DNA of 64,000 nucleotides from CAWATZ01 sp963784995 (GCA_963784995.1 CAWATZ010000013.1:248001-312000), one strand, 5' to 3'. Counted from the first letter of the stretch, positions 35,647-45,332 are shown. Translations and numbers: made by a program. The notes: a model not told the origin generated them from the sequence alone.

Positions 35647-36327
35647 ATGCGCGTGCTTTTAATTGAGGACAACAAACACTTGCAGCGATCGCTCCGGCAA
35701 TTGCTGGAAGAGGAGGGCTTCGCTGTCGATGCTGCTTCGGACGGCGAGGAAGGCGATTTCAAGGCCGGCTCGGCCGAGTACGACGTGATTATCCTGGACG
35801 TGATGCTGCCGGGCGAGGACGGCTTTTCCTTGCTGCAGCGCTGGCGCAAGAAGGGGATGAACACGCACGTGCTGCTCCTGACCGCCCGGACCAGCATCGA
35901 AGACAAGGTCAAGGGACTGGACCTGGGCGCGGACGACTACCTGACCAAGCCCTTCGAGCTGGATGAGCTGCTGGCCCGGCTGCGAGCCCTGATCCGCCGC
36001 GGCCATCAGGTCAAGAGCCCCATCCTGCGGATCTTCGACCTGGAGATTGATACCGCTTCCCGGATGGTCAAGCGGGGCGAGAAGACCATCAAACTGACGC
36101 CCCGCGAATATGCCCTGCTGGAGTTCCTGGCGTTCCACCGCGGCAAGGTCGTGACTCGCACCATGATCTGGGAGCACCTGTACGACGCGGAAGATGAGAG
36201 CACCTCCAACGTCGTGGACGTGTACATTCGCTATCTGCGCAACAAGATCGACCGGGGCTTCGACCCGCCGCTGATCCTGACGCGCTGGGGCGAGGGGTAT
36301 TTGCTGCGCGGGGAGGAATCGCCGTGA
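35647..36327 (+). CDS. OmpR-family response regulator
   Basis: 226 residues. The receiver domain begins MRVLLIEDNKHLQRSL; the phosphoacceptor is Asp51 (DVIILDVMLPGEDGF), with Asp8, Thr79 and Lys101 (DDYLTKPFE) in place. The winged-helix DNA-binding domain follows (IKLTPREYALLEFLAFHRGK, SNVVDVYIRYLRNKID, RWGEGYLL). It is phosphorylated by the kinase encoded next; the two genes overlap (GTGA at 36324-36327), showing translational coupling. In-frame codons upstream of 35647 are not in family sequence, so the ATG there is the start. Confidence 0.95.
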   Translation: MRVLLIEDNKHLQRSLRQLLEEEGFAVDAASDGEEGDFKAGSAEYDVIILDVMLPGEDGFSLLQRWRKKGMNTHVLLLTARTSIEDKVKGLDLGADDYLTKPFELDELLARLRALIRRGHQVKSPILRIFDLEIDTASRMVKRGEKTIKLTPREYALLEFLAFHRGKVVTRTMIWEHLYDAEDESTSNVVDVYIRYLRNKIDRGFDPPLILTRWGEGYLLRGEESP

Positions 36328-38126
36328 AATCGATCCGCCTGTCGCTGCTGCTGTATTTCCTGGGGCTGCTGGCCCTGGCGATCGGCACCGCCTCGGTGCT
36401 GGCGTACCAGACGGCCCAGCGCACCCTGGAGGAAAAGAAGGCCGCCACCCAGGAGCTGATCGAGGCCCAGTACCAGGAGCGCTGCCGGCAAGAAGAAAGA
36501 CGGCTGGACGAAAGCCTCCGCTTGCAGGCCGAGGGCCTGGCCAAGATGGTGCGCATTCACATCAAATTCACCGGGTTCCGAAGCAAGCCGGAATACTTGC
36601 TTGGCCTGCTCAGCTCCAGCCTGGCGCCCAGTGGTTACGTTCTCGCTCCGACCTGGCTAGCCGAGGCGATCCCGTTCATTCCGAGGATCTCGCTGAGGGA
36701 AGACGACTTTTCCGACCACGAGCAGAAAGAGCGGGTCGATTACTTCCAGGTGGACACGCCCTGGACCGGATCGTCGTACCACTCGGCCTCGCTGAGTTCA
36801 GACCGCTTCCCCCTGGACCGCAAAGGATTTGCTCCCGACAAGATGCTGCATTCGGAGATCGACAAGGTGACGCTGCCCTCGGGAAAAGTGGTTCGCCGGC
36901 TGGTGCTCAAAACTTCGAGTGCGCCGAACGTCCGCTACCAGAACCTGCCCGGAGCCGGGCGACCACGGGGCGGCCGGGGGGGCGTGGCGAGTACGGACCA
37001 GCCCGCCAAGCCCGCCCCGCAACGGCCGGAGCCAGGCGCCAAGCCAAACTCGCCTCCTGCGGAGCCGCGACCGGAGCCGAGGCTTTTCCATCCGCCGCTC
37101 TACATCCACTGCGCCTTCGACATCGGCCGCTACAAGAAGAGCGACAACCTGGACGAGTTCGCCCAGAGGCGCGACGAGGAACTGGCCAAGTTGGACTGGG
37201 CGACTGGCGACTCCCAGGCCAGCCTCTTGAAGCGCCTGGTCCTGATCGCCTCGTTGACCTTCCTGGCTGCTCTGACTGGCAGTTTCTGGCTGGTGCGCCG
37301 CTGTCTGACGCCGCTGGCCCGGCTCTCCGAAGCGGTCAGCAAGGTGTCGCCGCGCAACTTCCGGCTGCCGGTCGAGGACGCCCAGCTGCCCACCGAGGTC
37401 CGGCCGATCGTCCAGCGCCTCAAGGAAACCCTGGAACTGCTCAAGCGCGCGTTCGGCCGGGAAAAGCAGGCCACCGCCGACATCTCCCACGAGCTGCGCA
37501 CCCCCCTGGCCGTGTTGCTGACCACCACCGAACTGGGTCTGCGCAAGCCCCGGACCGTCGAGCAGTACCGCGAACTGCTGCAGGATTGCCGGTTCAGCGC
37601 CCAGCAGATGAACGAGATCATCCAGCGGCTGCTGACCCTGGCCCGGCTGGACGCCGGCGTCGATCAGCTGCATCGCCGGCCGATCGACCTGTCCCAGCTG
37701 GCCGAGCAGTGTGCCTCGCTGGTCCGGCCCCTTGCCGAGGCCCGCGGGCTGACCCTGAACTACCAGCGCGCGCCGGCCCTGCCGGTCCAGGTGGATGCCG
37801 ACAAGCTGCGCGAGGTGCTCAACAACCTGCTGCACAACGCCGTCCAGTACAACCGGCCCAATGGCCGGATTGACATCAGCGTCGCCCAGCAGCGCGACCA
37901 GCTGTGCATGGAAGTCCGCGACACGGGCATCGGCATCAGCCCGGAAGCGCGACCCCAGATTTTCGAGCGTTTCTACCGTGCCGACCCGTCCCGGGGCGGC
38001 GACGACCTGCACGCCGGTCTGGGGTTGGCCCTGGTCAAGGAGTACGTCGATCTGATGGGTGGCCGGATTGACGTGGAAAGTGCGGAAGGGCAGGGCAGCA
38101 CCTTCCGCGTCTGGCTGCCCGCGTGA
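36324..38126 (+). CDS. Sensor histidine kinase
   Basis: 600 residues from GTG 36324, overlapping the regulator stop. A first membrane helix at about 5-29 (LSLLLYFLGLLALAIGTASV) is followed by a large periplasmic sensor region (to about 297) with a Pro-rich insert, and a second helix (LKRLVLIASLTFLAALTGSF). HAMP-like LTPLARLSEAVSKVSP comes next, then the HisKA box ATADISHELRTPLAVLL with His389, and the ATPase boxes LNNLLHNAVQYN, VRDTGIGIS and GLGLALVKEY. It is a membrane sensor paired with the preceding OmpR-type regulator. The signal is unknown; the periplasmic domain matches no family I recognise. Confidence 0.94.
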   Translation: MKSIRLSLLLYFLGLLALAIGTASVLAYQTAQRTLEEKKAATQELIEAQYQERCRQEERRLDESLRLQAEGLAKMVRIHIKFTGFRSKPEYLLGLLSSSLAPSGYVLAPTWLAEAIPFIPRISLREDDFSDHEQKERVDYFQVDTPWTGSSYHSASLSSDRFPLDRKGFAPDKMLHSEIDKVTLPSGKVVRRLVLKTSSAPNVRYQNLPGAGRPRGGRGGVASTDQPAKPAPQRPEPGAKPNSPPAEPRPEPRLFHPPLYIHCAFDIGRYKKSDNLDEFAQRRDEELAKLDWATGDSQASLLKRLVLIASLTFLAALTGSFWLVRRCLTPLARLSEAVSKVSPRNFRLPVEDAQLPTEVRPIVQRLKETLELLKRAFGREKQATADISHELRTPLAVLLTTTELGLRKPRTVEQYRELLQDCRFSAQQMNEIIQRLLTLARLDAGVDQLHRRPIDLSQLAEQCASLVRPLAEARGLTLNYQRAPALPVQVDADKLREVLNNLLHNAVQYNRPNGRIDISVAQQRDQLCMEVRDTGIGISPEARPQIFERFYRADPSRGGDDLHAGLGLALVKEYVDLMGGRIDVESAEGQGSTFRVWLPA

Positions 38127-38153
38127 GAACCTTCGTGTTTCGGGAGCGATTTC

Positions 38154-38771
38154 ATGGCGTCCACGGTCCCAGTCACTCCCCGGCGAACCAGCGAACGCTG
38201 GCTGGAAGATCCCGACGTTCGGCTGATGCTCAAGGCCCGGGACGGGGACAGCAGCAGTTTCGCGGAACTGGCGCGGCGCTACGGCCGGCGCGTACTGGGC
38301 TATTTTCGCCGCCATCTCGGTGATCGGATGGAAGCCGAGGACCTGACCCAGGAAGTGTTCCTGCGGCTGTATCGCTATCGCCAGCGCTACCAGCCGCACG
38401 CCCAGTTCTCGACGTGGGTCTTCTTCATTGCGCAACGTCCTCCGCAACGCCCGCCGCTCGCATCGCCGCCATCCCGGCGTGCAGCTGAACGCTCTGTCCA
38501 GCGAGCAGCAATCGCTGCTGGAGGTGCTGGCGTCCGACCGCTCCATTTCGCCCTCAGGGGCCCTGGAGCAGAGCGAACTTGCCGCCGTGGTCCGCACCGC
38601 CGTGGCCGGGCTGGGAGGGCGCAACAGACGGCCCTGGAGTTGCACCAGTTCCAGAACCACTCCTACGCCGAGGTGGCCGAGGCCCTGAACACGACCCCCA
38701 AGGCCGCCAAGAGTTTGCTGTATCGGGCCCGGCTGGAATTGCGCGAGGTGCTGGAGGGGTACGTGGAGTGA
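38154..38771 (+). CDS. ECF RNA polymerase sigma factor (two compensating frame breaks)
   Basis: The start MASTVPVTPRRTSERWLEDP leads to region 2 (DGDSSSFAELARRYGRRVLG, MEAEDLTQEVFLRLYRYRQ, FSTWVFFIA) in one frame. The middle (LRNVLRNARRSHRRHPGVQL, LEQSELAAVVRTAVAGL) reads only in the +1 frame from about 38430 to 38620. Region 4 (QQTALELHQFQNHSYAEVAE, LNTTPKAAKSLLYRARLELR) returns to the first frame. The two shifts cancel, so the true protein is about 205 residues with a normal sigma-70 region 2 and 4; both breaks are probably indel errors. It starts 28 bp after the histidine kinase and could be part of the same signalling operon. No anti-sigma gene is visible downstream. Confidence 0.82.
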   Translation: MASTVPVTPRRTSERWLEDPDVRLMLKARDGDSSSFAELARRYGRRVLGYFRRHLGDRMEAEDLTQEVFLRLYRYRQRYQPHAQFSTWVFFIAQRPPQRPPLASPPSRRAAERSVQRAAIAAGGAGVRPLHFALRGPGAERTCRRGPHRRGRAGRAQQTALELHQFQNHSYAEVAEALNTTPKAAKSLLYRARLELREVLEGYVE

Positions 38772-38846
38772 GTTCTGCGCCTTGGGGGCGCGACGTGCCC
38801 AGGTATTGTTTATTGCGGCTCAGAAAACAAACGGCCTTCGCTGGTC

Positions 38847-38952
38847 CCCAGGGCGATGCCCTGGGCTATCCTGTCTGCGCCCCTTCGGGGCGAAAGACCT
38901 GGTTTTCCGCCCCGAAGGGGCACAACAGGATAGCCCAGGGCATCGCCCTGGG
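38847..38952. repeat. Long imperfect inverted repeat (gcgatgccctgggctatcctg type)
   Basis: CCCAGGGCGATGCCCTGGGC... (38847-38874) is mirrored at 38925-38952, with a nested GCCCCTTCGGGGC / CCGCCCCGAAGGGGC pair inside. It lies between convergent genes (sigma factor + and hydrolase -). It can terminate transcription and resembles a dispersed planctomycete repeat. Confidence 0.7.
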
Positions 38953-38990
38953 TCCGGAGCCGAGGCGGTCTTTTTCTTCCTGAGCCGCAA

Positions 38991-39045
38991 TAGCCGCGAC
39001 GCGCAGCGGAGCGCGAAAGGCGCGCTCCGCTGCGCGTCGCGGCTA
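38991..39045. repeat. REP-like palindrome, family 'TAGCCGCGACGCGCAGCGG', copy 1
   Basis: TAGCCGCGACGCGCAGCGGA plus GCGCG (38991-39015) pairs perfectly with 39021-39045. The same palindrome occurs at 52217-52281, and a half-copy at 59565-59590. It ends 18 bp before the stop of the hydrolase gene (-). Confidence 0.75.
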
Positions 39046-39062
39046 AACAATTGTGTTGACTG

Positions 39063-41324
39063 TCACTTCAGGTGCCGCTCCAAAAAGCGGAACGTCCCCT
39101 CACCCCGGATCTCGTGCCCCCCGGCGAAGAACTCGATCGCCGTCCGCTCCGGGATCTTGAGCCGGCTGTAATGCCGCCGCACCTTGGCGTACTCGTAGGC
39201 CACCCACTCGTCGATGCCGACGCCGTCATTGTGCCCACGCTCCACCATGAACGGCCGGGGAGCGATCAGGGCTGCCATCTCCGCATACACGATCGTTGAA
39301 CCAAGGTTGAACTCCGGCATCTCATACTCGCCCGACCACACGTAGCTGCCGCGGAAATCGACCGAGGCGTTCTTCCACGTCCACTCGTTGAAGTCCCCCG
39401 CGCAGATCGACAGACAGTAACGCGGCACCAGGGCCGGCACGCGCATCGCCGTCTTGCCGCCGTAGCTGAGCCCGTAAAACGCCATCCGCCTGGAATCGAC
39501 GTTGGGGAGCGTCTCCAGGAAGTCGAGGGTGCGCTCGTGCTGGCGGACGATGAACGAGAACAGCGACAGGCCGAGCGGATTGCCTTTGCGCTGCAGCACG
39601 CGGAATAGATCCTTGCCAATGTAGGGGTTCTGCGGAGCGTAGACGATGTAACCCCGATCGGCGAGCTGGGCCCCGAAACTGTTGTAGTACGGCGTTTTCT
39701 TCTTCGGATTGACCACGTCGATCGGCCGGCCTTCCAGGCCGTGCTGGCAGACCACCACGGGGCGCTTCTCGCCGGGCTTCAGGTCCTTGGGCAGCAGCAA
39801 GATGCCGTAGGCGAACACGTCCGGAAACACGTCGAGGACGACCTCGTACCCCTTCCACTTCGGCTCATCGAGGATCTCGCGAGTCCGCGGATTGAGCGGA
39901 CAGGTGGACGGCGGCAAACTGCCAATCACCTCGCCCAGCTGCTCGCGAAGGGGCTTGCACGAGCCGGCGTACTTTTCCAGCGAAGAAGTGTCCAGCTTGC
40001 TCCAGAAGGTCGCCGCCCGCTTCTGCTCCGAGTCGCGCATGACCTTCTGGGTGAAGGCGACCAGCTGGTCAAGCTGCCGCTTCTGGCGGACAGCGGGATC
40101 GAAACCCTTGCGCAGATCGACGGGAGGATCGAGCAGCAGGCGCATCTCTTTTCGATGCCCCAGGGCCTGGAGCGTTTCAAACCACAATTTGCCATCCCGG
40201 GGGAGCAGTTTTCGCTCCGAGGGAAAGCCGATCTCCGTGAGGCGGTCGAACTCCTTCTCGACCGTTTTGGGATCCGGTCGGGTGAGCCGACCCGGTGCGG
40301 CTCCTCCTCGACCCGCACGCGGAGGCGGTGGTCCCGCGACCTCCGGCCAGCCGATGTCGGCTATCACCAGCGTACTTCGGGCACCATGCAAGGCAGCCAC
40401 TTCAGCAGCGCCGAACTCACGCAGCAACCTCCAGACGTTGCGGTAGATCGGCTGGCTCCACAGGTCCTCCCAAGGAGCAAAACAGCCGGCCGCCAGCGTT
40501 GTCTGGATGCGCGTGTCCACGGCTCCCGCGTACAGCGCGATCAGCCCACCCTCGCCGAAGCCGGCCACACCGCGCCGGGCCTTCGGATAGGCCCGCTCGA
40601 ACCAGTCGATCAGGGCCAGGACTTTCTGCACCTCATACCCCAGCAGGTGCCGGCCCATCTCGTAAGACATGCGATAGACAAACTCGCGGTGCGGCTGGTT
40701 GGTCCAGCGCCCAAATGCAGCGCTGCCGGACCAGGTGTCCTTGCGATCGATCAGGACCGGAACGACCACCGTGGACCCGTTGCGCGCCAGGATGCGGACC
40801 AGCTTGCTGACCTCGTCCGCTCCGGGAGCCAGGCCCACCGCCATCTCGGGAGTGACGTCCGCATCGGGCACCACCACCACGCAGTAGGCCGGAGTTTGCC
40901 GGGCCCCTTCCACGAGCAGACCTTCGCCGTCCACACCGGGCAACACCGGCCAGCGAATCGCCCGGACCTTGCAGTCATCGTCGCCCTTCGCAATCACCGC
41001 ATCCTGGCTGACGCCGGCGATCACTTCCGGCTCGGTGAACGGCACCCGCGGATCGACGATGCCCAGGATCGCCTTGAGCCGGTCGCGGTTGGGCTGGACC
41101 GACTTGTCGTAAGCCTCCGGCGAGGAGCGATCGACCTTCCAGAACGCCTTGCGCTTCGCGACCGAATCGGCCAGCTCACGCATCAGGTAGCGATCGATGC
41201 CGGCAACCATTTGCGCCGCCAGATCGCCCTCGAGGGTCAGCGGTTTGGTTGCCGGCAGCGGCTCAGCAGCGACGGATGCAAGGGCGAACAGGCCCAGCAG
41301 GACGGCGAGAGAGGATCGGCCCAT
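39063..41324 (-). CDS. Secreted double alpha/beta-hydrolase (acetylxylan-esterase-like)
   Basis: 753 residues from MGRSSLAVLLGLFALASVAA (ATG 41324), a clear signal peptide. There are two alpha/beta-hydrolase-like halves. The first has AFGRWTNQPHREFVYRMSYE and GVAGFGEGGLIALYAGAVD, where the nucleophile position of GxSxG is not Ser. The second has KRPVVVCQHGLEGRPIDVVN, a proper elbow FYGLSYGGKTAM (Ser nucleophile), and a late ERGHNDGVGIDEW and FFAGGHEI supplying Asp/His. The second half resembles acetylxylan esterases and dienelactone-hydrolase-type enzymes. So one active and one probably degenerate catalytic domain face the periplasm, with polysaccharide side-chain ester removal the likely role. 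Confidence 0.8.
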   Translation of the reverse strand: MGRSSLAVLLGLFALASVAAEPLPATKPLTLEGDLAAQMVAGIDRYLMRELADSVAKRKAFWKVDRSSPEAYDKSVQPNRDRLKAILGIVDPRVPFTEPEVIAGVSQDAVIAKGDDDCKVRAIRWPVLPGVDGEGLLVEGARQTPAYCVVVVPDADVTPEMAVGLAPGADEVSKLVRILARNGSTVVVPVLIDRKDTWSGSAAFGRWTNQPHREFVYRMSYEMGRHLLGYEVQKVLALIDWFERAYPKARRGVAGFGEGGLIALYAGAVDTRIQTTLAAGCFAPWEDLWSQPIYRNVWRLLREFGAAEVAALHGARSTLVIADIGWPEVAGPPPPRAGRGGAAPGRLTRPDPKTVEKEFDRLTEIGFPSERKLLPRDGKLWFETLQALGHRKEMRLLLDPPVDLRKGFDPAVRQKRQLDQLVAFTQKVMRDSEQKRAATFWSKLDTSSLEKYAGSCKPLREQLGEVIGSLPPSTCPLNPRTREILDEPKWKGYEVVLDVFPDVFAYGILLLPKDLKPGEKRPVVVCQHGLEGRPIDVVNPKKKTPYYNSFGAQLADRGYIVYAPQNPYIGKDLFRVLQRKGNPLGLSLFSFIVRQHERTLDFLETLPNVDSRRMAFYGLSYGGKTAMRVPALVPRYCLSICAGDFNEWTWKNASVDFRGSYVWSGEYEMPEFNLGSTIVYAEMAALIAPRPFMVERGHNDGVGIDEWVAYEYAKVRRHYSRLKIPERTAIEFFAGGHEIRGEGTFRFLERHLK

Positions 41325-41464
41325 GAGTGCATTCTCCAGGAGCAAGGTGCAGCGCACGAGGGGGACGATGGCGGCAGTATAGCGAAGGTTTGGGGAAATG
41401 CCACCTGGAGGTGCGATTGCGGTCCCAGCGCCGCGCAGCGGCGCTGGGACGCGGAAGGCATGCT

Positions 41465-41995
41465 TTACTTCTTGTGCTTGTGCTGGGTTGCGTGGGCTGC
41501 GTTCCCGGCCGCACCAATTTGCTGATTGGGGAGGAGGCCGGCTCGATTCATTCCGTTGAGCCCGTTGCCTCCCAATCCGCCGATACCGATGCCACCCAGG
41601 CCAGGCTGGCCTCCCAGTCCTCGGCCCCCAGCGCCCCCCAGGCCAGCCAGACCGCCCTGGCCGAGCCGGCCCTGCTGCTGCATCATCTGCCCAGCCAGAC
41701 CGCCCTGGCCGAGCCGGCCCTGCTGCTGCAACATTTGCTGCTGCAGCCGGATCAGCTGCTGCAGCTCCTGGATCATCCGTTGTTCCTGGGCAATCATGGC
41801 GGCTTGCTGGTTGCCCCCCAGGCCGCCTTGCAGGCCGTTCATGGGCAAGAACTGGGTCTGCCCACGTTTGCCGGCCTGGTGGTTGGCTCCCCTGGTAGCA
41901 TTGGGTGCGCCGTCGGCGGAACCGGCGAAGAGCCAGGCCAGCACTCCCACCCCAAGGCAGAGACGCCAGCCCCTGAGGCGTTCCAATCCGGTCAT
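41465..41995 (-). CDS. Secreted Gly/Gln/Leu-rich low-complexity protein
   Basis: 176 residues from MTGLERLRGWRLCLGVGVLA (ATG 41995), with a signal peptide cleaved near GSADGA. The mature part has Gln-rich helices (MIAQEQRMIQELQQLIRLQQ) and a tandem 16-residue unit, QQQGRLGQGGLAGQMM, encoded by 38 identical bases at 41645-41682 and 41693-41730. A Gly-rich tail ends HATQHKHKK. It looks like a structural or matrix protein; no enzymatic motif is seen. Confidence 0.6.
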   Translation of the reverse strand: MTGLERLRGWRLCLGVGVLAWLFAGSADGAPNATRGANHQAGKRGQTQFLPMNGLQGGLGGNQQAAMIAQEQRMIQELQQLIRLQQQMLQQQGRLGQGGLAGQMMQQQGRLGQGGLAGLGGAGGRGLGGQPGLGGIGIGGLGGNGLNGMNRAGLLPNQQIGAAGNAAHATQHKHKK

Positions 41996-42104
41996 CGTCC
42001 GTCTCCTTGAAACAAGGGTTGCGACAATGCAGCCAACTGCTTCCCTATTCCTTGAGACGCGGGCTGAGGAGATTTCGTTCCCGGTTGCGGGAGAGGGGAG
42101 CAAA

Positions 42105-43392
42105 TCAGTGGCCGTTGCGATGGTCGCCGTTCTGCCCGGGACGGAGATTGGCGCCCGGTCCGCTGCTGGGCCGCAGGCCGCCGAGATTGGTGGAACTGGC
42201 CGGCCGAGACAGGGCCAGGTTTGTGGAGCTGGCGGGCCGGAGGACGCTGCTGAGGTTGGCCGAGCTGGAGGGCCGGATGACGCTGCCGGAAACCGGCTGC
42301 GCTCCGGGACAGAAGTAACGCAGGGCAGCTGCCACCAGCAGCGGAATCTGAAAGCGTTCCTCGACGCTCTTGGCCATCATCTTGTGCAGGATGCCGTCCA
42401 GTTCCGGAGGGACGTCGGGCCGTTCACTCAGCACCGAGGGCGGCTCGGCTTCCTGGTGCTTCAGCAGTTTCTGCATGACCGAATTGCCCGGAAAGGGCGG
42501 CTGGCCGGTCAGCAGGTAGTAGAAGGTGCAGCCCAGGCTGTAGATGTCGGCCCGGGTATCGACCAGGGTCGGATCGCGGGCCTGCTCGGGGGCCACGTAG
42601 TCGGCCGTGCCGATCAGTTCGCCCTTTTGCGTCTCCAGATAGTAGGGGTCCTGCTCGATCGTCTCGCCCTCAGCGGGCTTGATGCGGGCCAGGCCCCAGT
42701 CGAGGATCTTGACCACCGGCTCGGGACCACGCCGGGGCGGCGTCATGCCCGGGGCCAGCTGCTTGCCCTGCACGGGCGGATTGATCAGGAACAGGTTGGC
42801 CGGCTTGATGTCGCGGTGAACCAGGCCCAGCTGATGGGCGTGCTGCAGACCCAGAGCCACCTGGCGGACGTAATCGCAGGCTTGCTCCACCGGCAACGGG
42901 CCCGACTGGGCCACGAACTTCATCAGATCGGTCCCCTCCACGAACTCCATGGCGAAGTAGTGGAAGTTGTCCACCTGTTCAGCGTCGTAGGTCTTGATGA
43001 CGTTGGGGTGCGACAGCCGGGTGACCGCTTGCAGCTCGCGGTGGAACTGGCGCGGCGTCCCGGGATGAGATCACGTCCTGGCGCAGCACCTTGAGGGCGA
43101 CGTCCCGGCCCTTGTCGCTGTCCCAGGCCTTGAAGACCGTGCCGACGCCGCCCTCACCCAGCCGACACAGAAGCTGATAGGGACCGATCACCAGGTCTTG
43201 GGGATCGCCGTCAAAGAGCGTTTGGACCTGGAACTCGGTCAGCCAGGCCATCTCGATCAGGTACTCGGCCAGGCTCAGGGCATCGTCGTAGTGGGGGCCC
43301 AGCTGCTGCGCGATCTCTTCCACTTGCTCGGGGGCCAGGATGCCGACCCGACGCAGCAGATTCAGGAAATCGTCAACCGTGTCGATGGACAT
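42105..43392 (-). CDS. Ser/Thr protein kinase (one frame break)
   Basis: The N-terminus MSIDTVDDFLNLLRRVGILA and FQVQTLFDGDPQDLVIGPYQ leads into the kinase domain: LGEGGVGTVFKAWD, VALKVLRQDVISS. After that the kinase continues only in another frame (PRQFHRELQAVTRLSHPNVI), with FAMEFVEGTDL, LVHRDIKPANLF, VKILDWGLAR and GTADYVAPEQARDP. A 1-nt indel near 43045-43060 explains this. The C-terminus (about 60 residues) is a Ser/Asn/Pro repeat tail (RPASSTNLALSRPASSTNLG) without a membrane helix. The short N-terminal domain with the DFL...L-x-P-x-Q pattern is common ahead of planctomycete kinases. Probably functional if the break is a sequencing error. Confidence 0.82.
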
Positions 43393-43539
43393 GACGACCC
43401 AGGGTTTCGGTTTCCACGTAAGCGAGCAGAAGCCCGGGACGGTCCCGCGCGTCTGCGTGCGCTTCGGCGCTTCGGGCTGGTGTCCGGGTTTCGCCCCGTC
43501 TACGTCAACAATAGCTCACAAATTCGCGCCTGGGTCAAC

Positions 43540-44547
43540 TCATTCCAGCAAGAACCTGTCTCCCTGCACGACCAGCCGCTTCTTTCCCTTGTACCGATCG
43601 CAGGTGGCATGCATCTGCTCGATGCTGTCAAACCAGCCGACGACGTAGGCCGCTCCGAAAGTCTCTCCCGCCTTGACCTTGCGTCGATGCAGCTCCTCGA
43701 TCAAACAGACGTAGCCGCGCTGATGGCACCAGGCCTCCGCCGTCGCCGCCGGGTCGAGGGTCATCCCCGCCAGCCAGGGGCCGGGCTGTCCCTTGACCTT
43801 GACCTGGTAAGCGCGAATCATCCGCTCGGGCACCTTGTTGTTACGCTGGTACAGGAATTTCGCGTCGGGAGCGAAATTCTTGCGGAACTCCTCGGCCGGG
43901 ATCAGCTTGTCGTGGTAGCTGAGATAGATTTGGGCAAACGTATCGCCGTCCTTGTGACGGACGTGCCCGGGCATGTCGATGCGATAGAAGAGGTCGTCCA
44001 CGTCATTGACACTGGTGATCTGCTCGCCGGAGAGCACGTAACGCAGCCCGGGCTGAAAGACCAGGGTCTGTTCCCACAGGGAGCCGGCCTTGAGCCCGGC
44101 GGCGGGCTTGGTGAAACGGAAGCGCAGCCGGACCGCCAGGAAATCCTTGCCGCGGATCAGCTCCGGCTGGAGCTGCCTGGCCTGGGTGCAGATTTGCGGG
44201 CCTTCGACGTAATGTTTCGACAAATCAAAGAACCCTGGTTCGCCTGGTGCGGCACCTGGCTTTTTCTCCTGCCCATGTACGAGTGGATCGCGGGAATAGC
44301 CATCGTCGCGCCAGCCCGGGGCCATCAGGAAGTCCATGATGTGCAGTCCGAAACCGACATCCCTGGCCCCTGTCTTCTTATCGAGGAAGCTGCTGGCGGC
44401 GATGCCGCTGACGTAGCCCTTCTTGTTGATGCGTGCCTGGAGGGCGTCGGTGTCGATCTGGACGTAGGTATCGGTTTCCGCGACCTTGATCGGATTGTCC
44501 GCCTGGCAGACAAGAACCGACAGCACCGCAATCATGGTGGCATGCAT
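43540..44547 (-). CDS. Conserved secreted planctomycete protein
   Basis: 335 residues, with a short signal peptide (MHATMIAVLSVLVCQA). The mature part is beta-rich (TYVQIDTDALQARINKKGYV, GFGLHIMDFLMAPGWRDDGY, LRFRFTKPAAGLKAGSLWEQ, MPGHVRHKDGDTFAQIYLSY, YVVGWFDSIEQMHATCDRY). The overall look is that of a carbohydrate-associated beta-sandwich fold, but I do not recognise catalytic residues. The family is known to me only as hypothetical. It precedes the defence-like gene group on the same strand but is separated from it by 170 bp. Confidence 0.6.
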   Translation of the reverse strand: MHATMIAVLSVLVCQADNPIKVAETDTYVQIDTDALQARINKKGYVSGIAASSFLDKKTGARDVGFGLHIMDFLMAPGWRDDGYSRDPLVHGQEKKPGAAPGEPGFFDLSKHYVEGPQICTQARQLQPELIRGKDFLAVRLRFRFTKPAAGLKAGSLWEQTLVFQPGLRYVLSGEQITSVNDVDDLFYRIDMPGHVRHKDGDTFAQIYLSYHDKLIPAEEFRKNFAPDAKFLYQRNNKVPERMIRAYQVKVKGQPGPWLAGMTLDPAATAEAWCHQRGYVCLIEELHRRKVKAGETFGAAYVVGWFDSIEQMHATCDRYKGKKRLVVQGDRFLLE

Positions 44548-44717
44548 CGTTCACTCCTCTTTCGCTGGAACGGGCGGACTTCCAGGGTCAGGATCGGCTA
44601 TCTGGCCCTGGAAGTCTGTCCCGGCGACCGCTTGATAAAACCCCAGGACTACACTTGGCCGGGCTGAAGTAAGTCCCCGTCGAGTCCAGAAGCTCGTCAC
44701 CGCCGATCTTCACGCGG

Positions 44718-45263
44718 TCATGCTCCCTCTTCGTCCTCCACCTCAACCCTGCTCGGCTTCTGAGGGCGTGGGATTCCCAGGGCCTGGGCGATCTGCTCAA
44801 ACCCCTTGTAGTTCTTGAACGGCTCGATCTCCGTCGCCAGGTTCCTGAGCTTGACCTTCTGCCAGGTCGAGGAAGTGTCGTGGTGCTGGCGGACGAAGGC
44901 GTTCGGCAAGGTATAGAACTCTGGCTCCGCCTCGCCGGTGGACCCATCGTTGCCGCCCGTGAACTTGCCGATGTTCAAAAAGGCCACGATCAGGAAGTCG
45001 AAGGCGTCGAGCGTACCCTCCTTCACCGGAAAGCCCCGGCCGCAGTCCGTGGCGTAGCGGGACTTGACCTGCACCCGGACCTGAGGAAGTTCGTTCGGGC
45101 CGGGGCGGCGGCGTGGGTCCGGGTGAATGCAGATGAGGTCGTAGCCCTCGTTGCCCTGGGGTGCCTTGTAGGCCAGGATGTTCCTCCTCATCAGGTAGCC
45201 CATGACGAGGTACTCGGCCCCGGTGGACACCACCGGCAGACGGAAGAACTCTTTGCGTTTCAT
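44718..45263 (-). CDS. PD-(D/E)XK nuclease-like protein
   Basis: 181 residues. STGAEYLVMGYLMRRNILAY (Glu17), then GNEGYDLICIHPD (Asp42) and VRVQVKSRYATD (Gln65-Val-Lys67) have the spacing of the PD-(D/E)XK nuclease core, as in Holliday-junction-resolvase-like and restriction proteins. It lacks a DNA-recognition domain; the C-terminal half is charged (KVKLRNLATEIEPFKNYKGF). It is the third frame on the minus strand after the NERD-helicase, so the two may work together in DNA cleavage or defence. Nuclease activity is inferred from the motif. Confidence 0.65.
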   Translation of the reverse strand: MKRKEFFRLPVVSTGAEYLVMGYLMRRNILAYKAPQGNEGYDLICIHPDPRRRPGPNELPQVRVQVKSRYATDCGRGFPVKEGTLDAFDFLIVAFLNIGKFTGGNDGSTGEAEPEFYTLPNAFVRQHHDTSSTWQKVKLRNLATEIEPFKNYKGFEQIAQALGIPRPQKPSRVEVEDEEGA

Positions 45264-45332
45264 GGCGTAGCCCTCAGTGGTTCACCTGATCATTCCCGAT
45301 CCGGGCCTTACGCCAGCCCGGTCACGGTAACG

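Noticed and set aside
44588..44717. Small minus-strand frame after the PD-(D/E)XK gene (contains VKIGGDELLDSTGTYF)
   Set aside because: It has no start codon of its own, no family resemblance and overlaps the nuclease-like gene in another frame; possibly a relic, but not supportable.
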